A DNA stretch of 7,244 nucleotides from contig SKLO01000623.1 in the NCBI GenBank assembly GCA_007123195.1, positions 1-7,244 of the forward strand. The letters run 5' to 3'. This document shows positions 6,984 through 7,244 of the stretch, in pieces. Under the pieces are notes generated by a model, which worked only from the letters and a program-made list of their open reading frames with translations, was not told the origin of the DNA and searched no databases. This stretch comes from Verrucomicrobiales bacterium (GTDB lineage: Bacteria; Verrucomicrobiota; Verrucomicrobiia; Verrucomicrobiales; SKLO01). The translations under genes were made by a program, and so were the position numbers. The stretch's first letter is position 1. The number at the start of each line of letters is the position of its first letter.

Positions 6984-7244
6984 GCTGCCCTTGTTTTACG
7001 AACACCCCCACTCCCCGACAGCCGGCTCCTCCGACAGCCAGTTCGCAAGACGGAGCCGGGCAGTACACCAGCCTCGCCCGGAAGAACGCCTCATGATCTA
7101 AGGCCGGTCCGGGCTGATGCCTGATCAGCCAGGCCGGGATCGGCTTCGGCATCGTACGGAGGAATTCGTAGGCGGTCATGGCAGGGATGTTCGGCAGCCA
7201 GGCCCGACACTCGACCCGGAGCGGTCGGTCCTCGGACTGACACG
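6976..7244 (-). CDS. Unrecognised protein, 3' part only, entering from the right edge
   Basis: The frame is open from the right edge to the TGA at 6978-6976, giving about 88 residues. The gene therefore probably starts outside the window; the ATG at 7179 is the first Met inside it, and the codons before it (CQSEDRPLRVECRAWLPNIPA) read just as naturally. The middle (MTAYEFLRTMPKPIPAWLIRH, then FFRARLVYCPAP) looks like ordinary soluble protein sequence with alternating aromatic and charged residues. The last 30 or so residues (Gly/Val/Cys-rich, VGGAGCRGVGVFVKQGQLA) look less convincing, so a late frameshift or truncation is possible. No domain is recognised. It may be transcribed together with the membrane protein gene 97 bases downstream. 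Confidence 0.45.
   Translation of the reverse strand, partial: CQSEDRPLRVECRAWLPNIPAMTAYEFLRTMPKPIPAWLIRHQPGPALDHEAFFRARLVYCPAPSCELAVGGAGCRGVGVFVKQGQLA

Noticed and set aside
6199..7101. A 300-residue + strand open frame across the membrane protein locus
   Set aside because: Its third codon positions face those of the - strand gene, which suppresses stops. The product is Ser/Thr/Arg/Pro-rich without domains, whereas the - strand gives clean membrane segments. It also runs across an intergenic gap.
7112..7130. Hairpin GGCTGAT / ATCAGCC
   Set aside because: Seven paired bases inside the reading frame of the edge gene, in a Gly/Pro/His/Gln-coding stretch. No T run and no gene boundary nearby, so chance is the simplest explanation.

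Overview
The window looks like a high-GC member of the Verrucomicrobiota. The call rests on two neighbouring genes whose families are typical of that phylum: a surface protein with autotransporter-associated beta-strand repeats and a PEP-CTERM sorting tail, and a large protein of the Verru_Chthon cassette protein A family (named after Verrucomicrobium and Chthoniobacter). Both genes use mostly C-ending codons (GCC, GGC, ACC, CTC, AAC). This makes the + strand very C-rich and leaves long meaningless open frames on both strands.

Layout. (1) Positions 1-1951, + strand: the 3' part of a secreted glycine-rich/beta-helix protein that enters from outside the window and ends in a PEP-CTERM tail. (2) 1952-2129: a C-rich, G-poor spacer with a small hairpin at its start and no Shine-Dalgarno site before the next gene. 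(3) 2130-6137, + strand: a complete 1335-residue cassette protein A. Its N-terminus resembles the prepilin-like N-terminus of the type II secretion/type IV pilus minor pseudopilins (GspK/PilX type), and it carries several strongly family-like motifs. (4) 6138-7244: a less GC-rich segment read from the - strand. It holds the 3' end of an unrecognised gene entering from the right edge (7244-6976), then a spacer with a perfect 10-bp inverted repeat (6904-6930), then an unrecognised small membrane protein (from 6878). The membrane protein's reading frame appears to break at a run of six G (plus-strand C, 6371-6376); one extra base would extend it to 6181. This gene converges on cassette protein A.

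How the genes may work together: the PEP-CTERM protein is a likely exported cargo, processed by an exosortase encoded elsewhere. The cassette A protein is a likely inner-membrane-anchored pseudopilin-like component of a secretion or pilus-like machine. The two sit in tandem on one strand. The usual prepilin-like partners of the cassette (proteins B, C, D) are not seen next to A in this window; the downstream neighbour is convergent, so any linked partners must lie beyond the left edge or elsewhere. No tRNA, rRNA, CRISPR array or insertion sequence was recognised.
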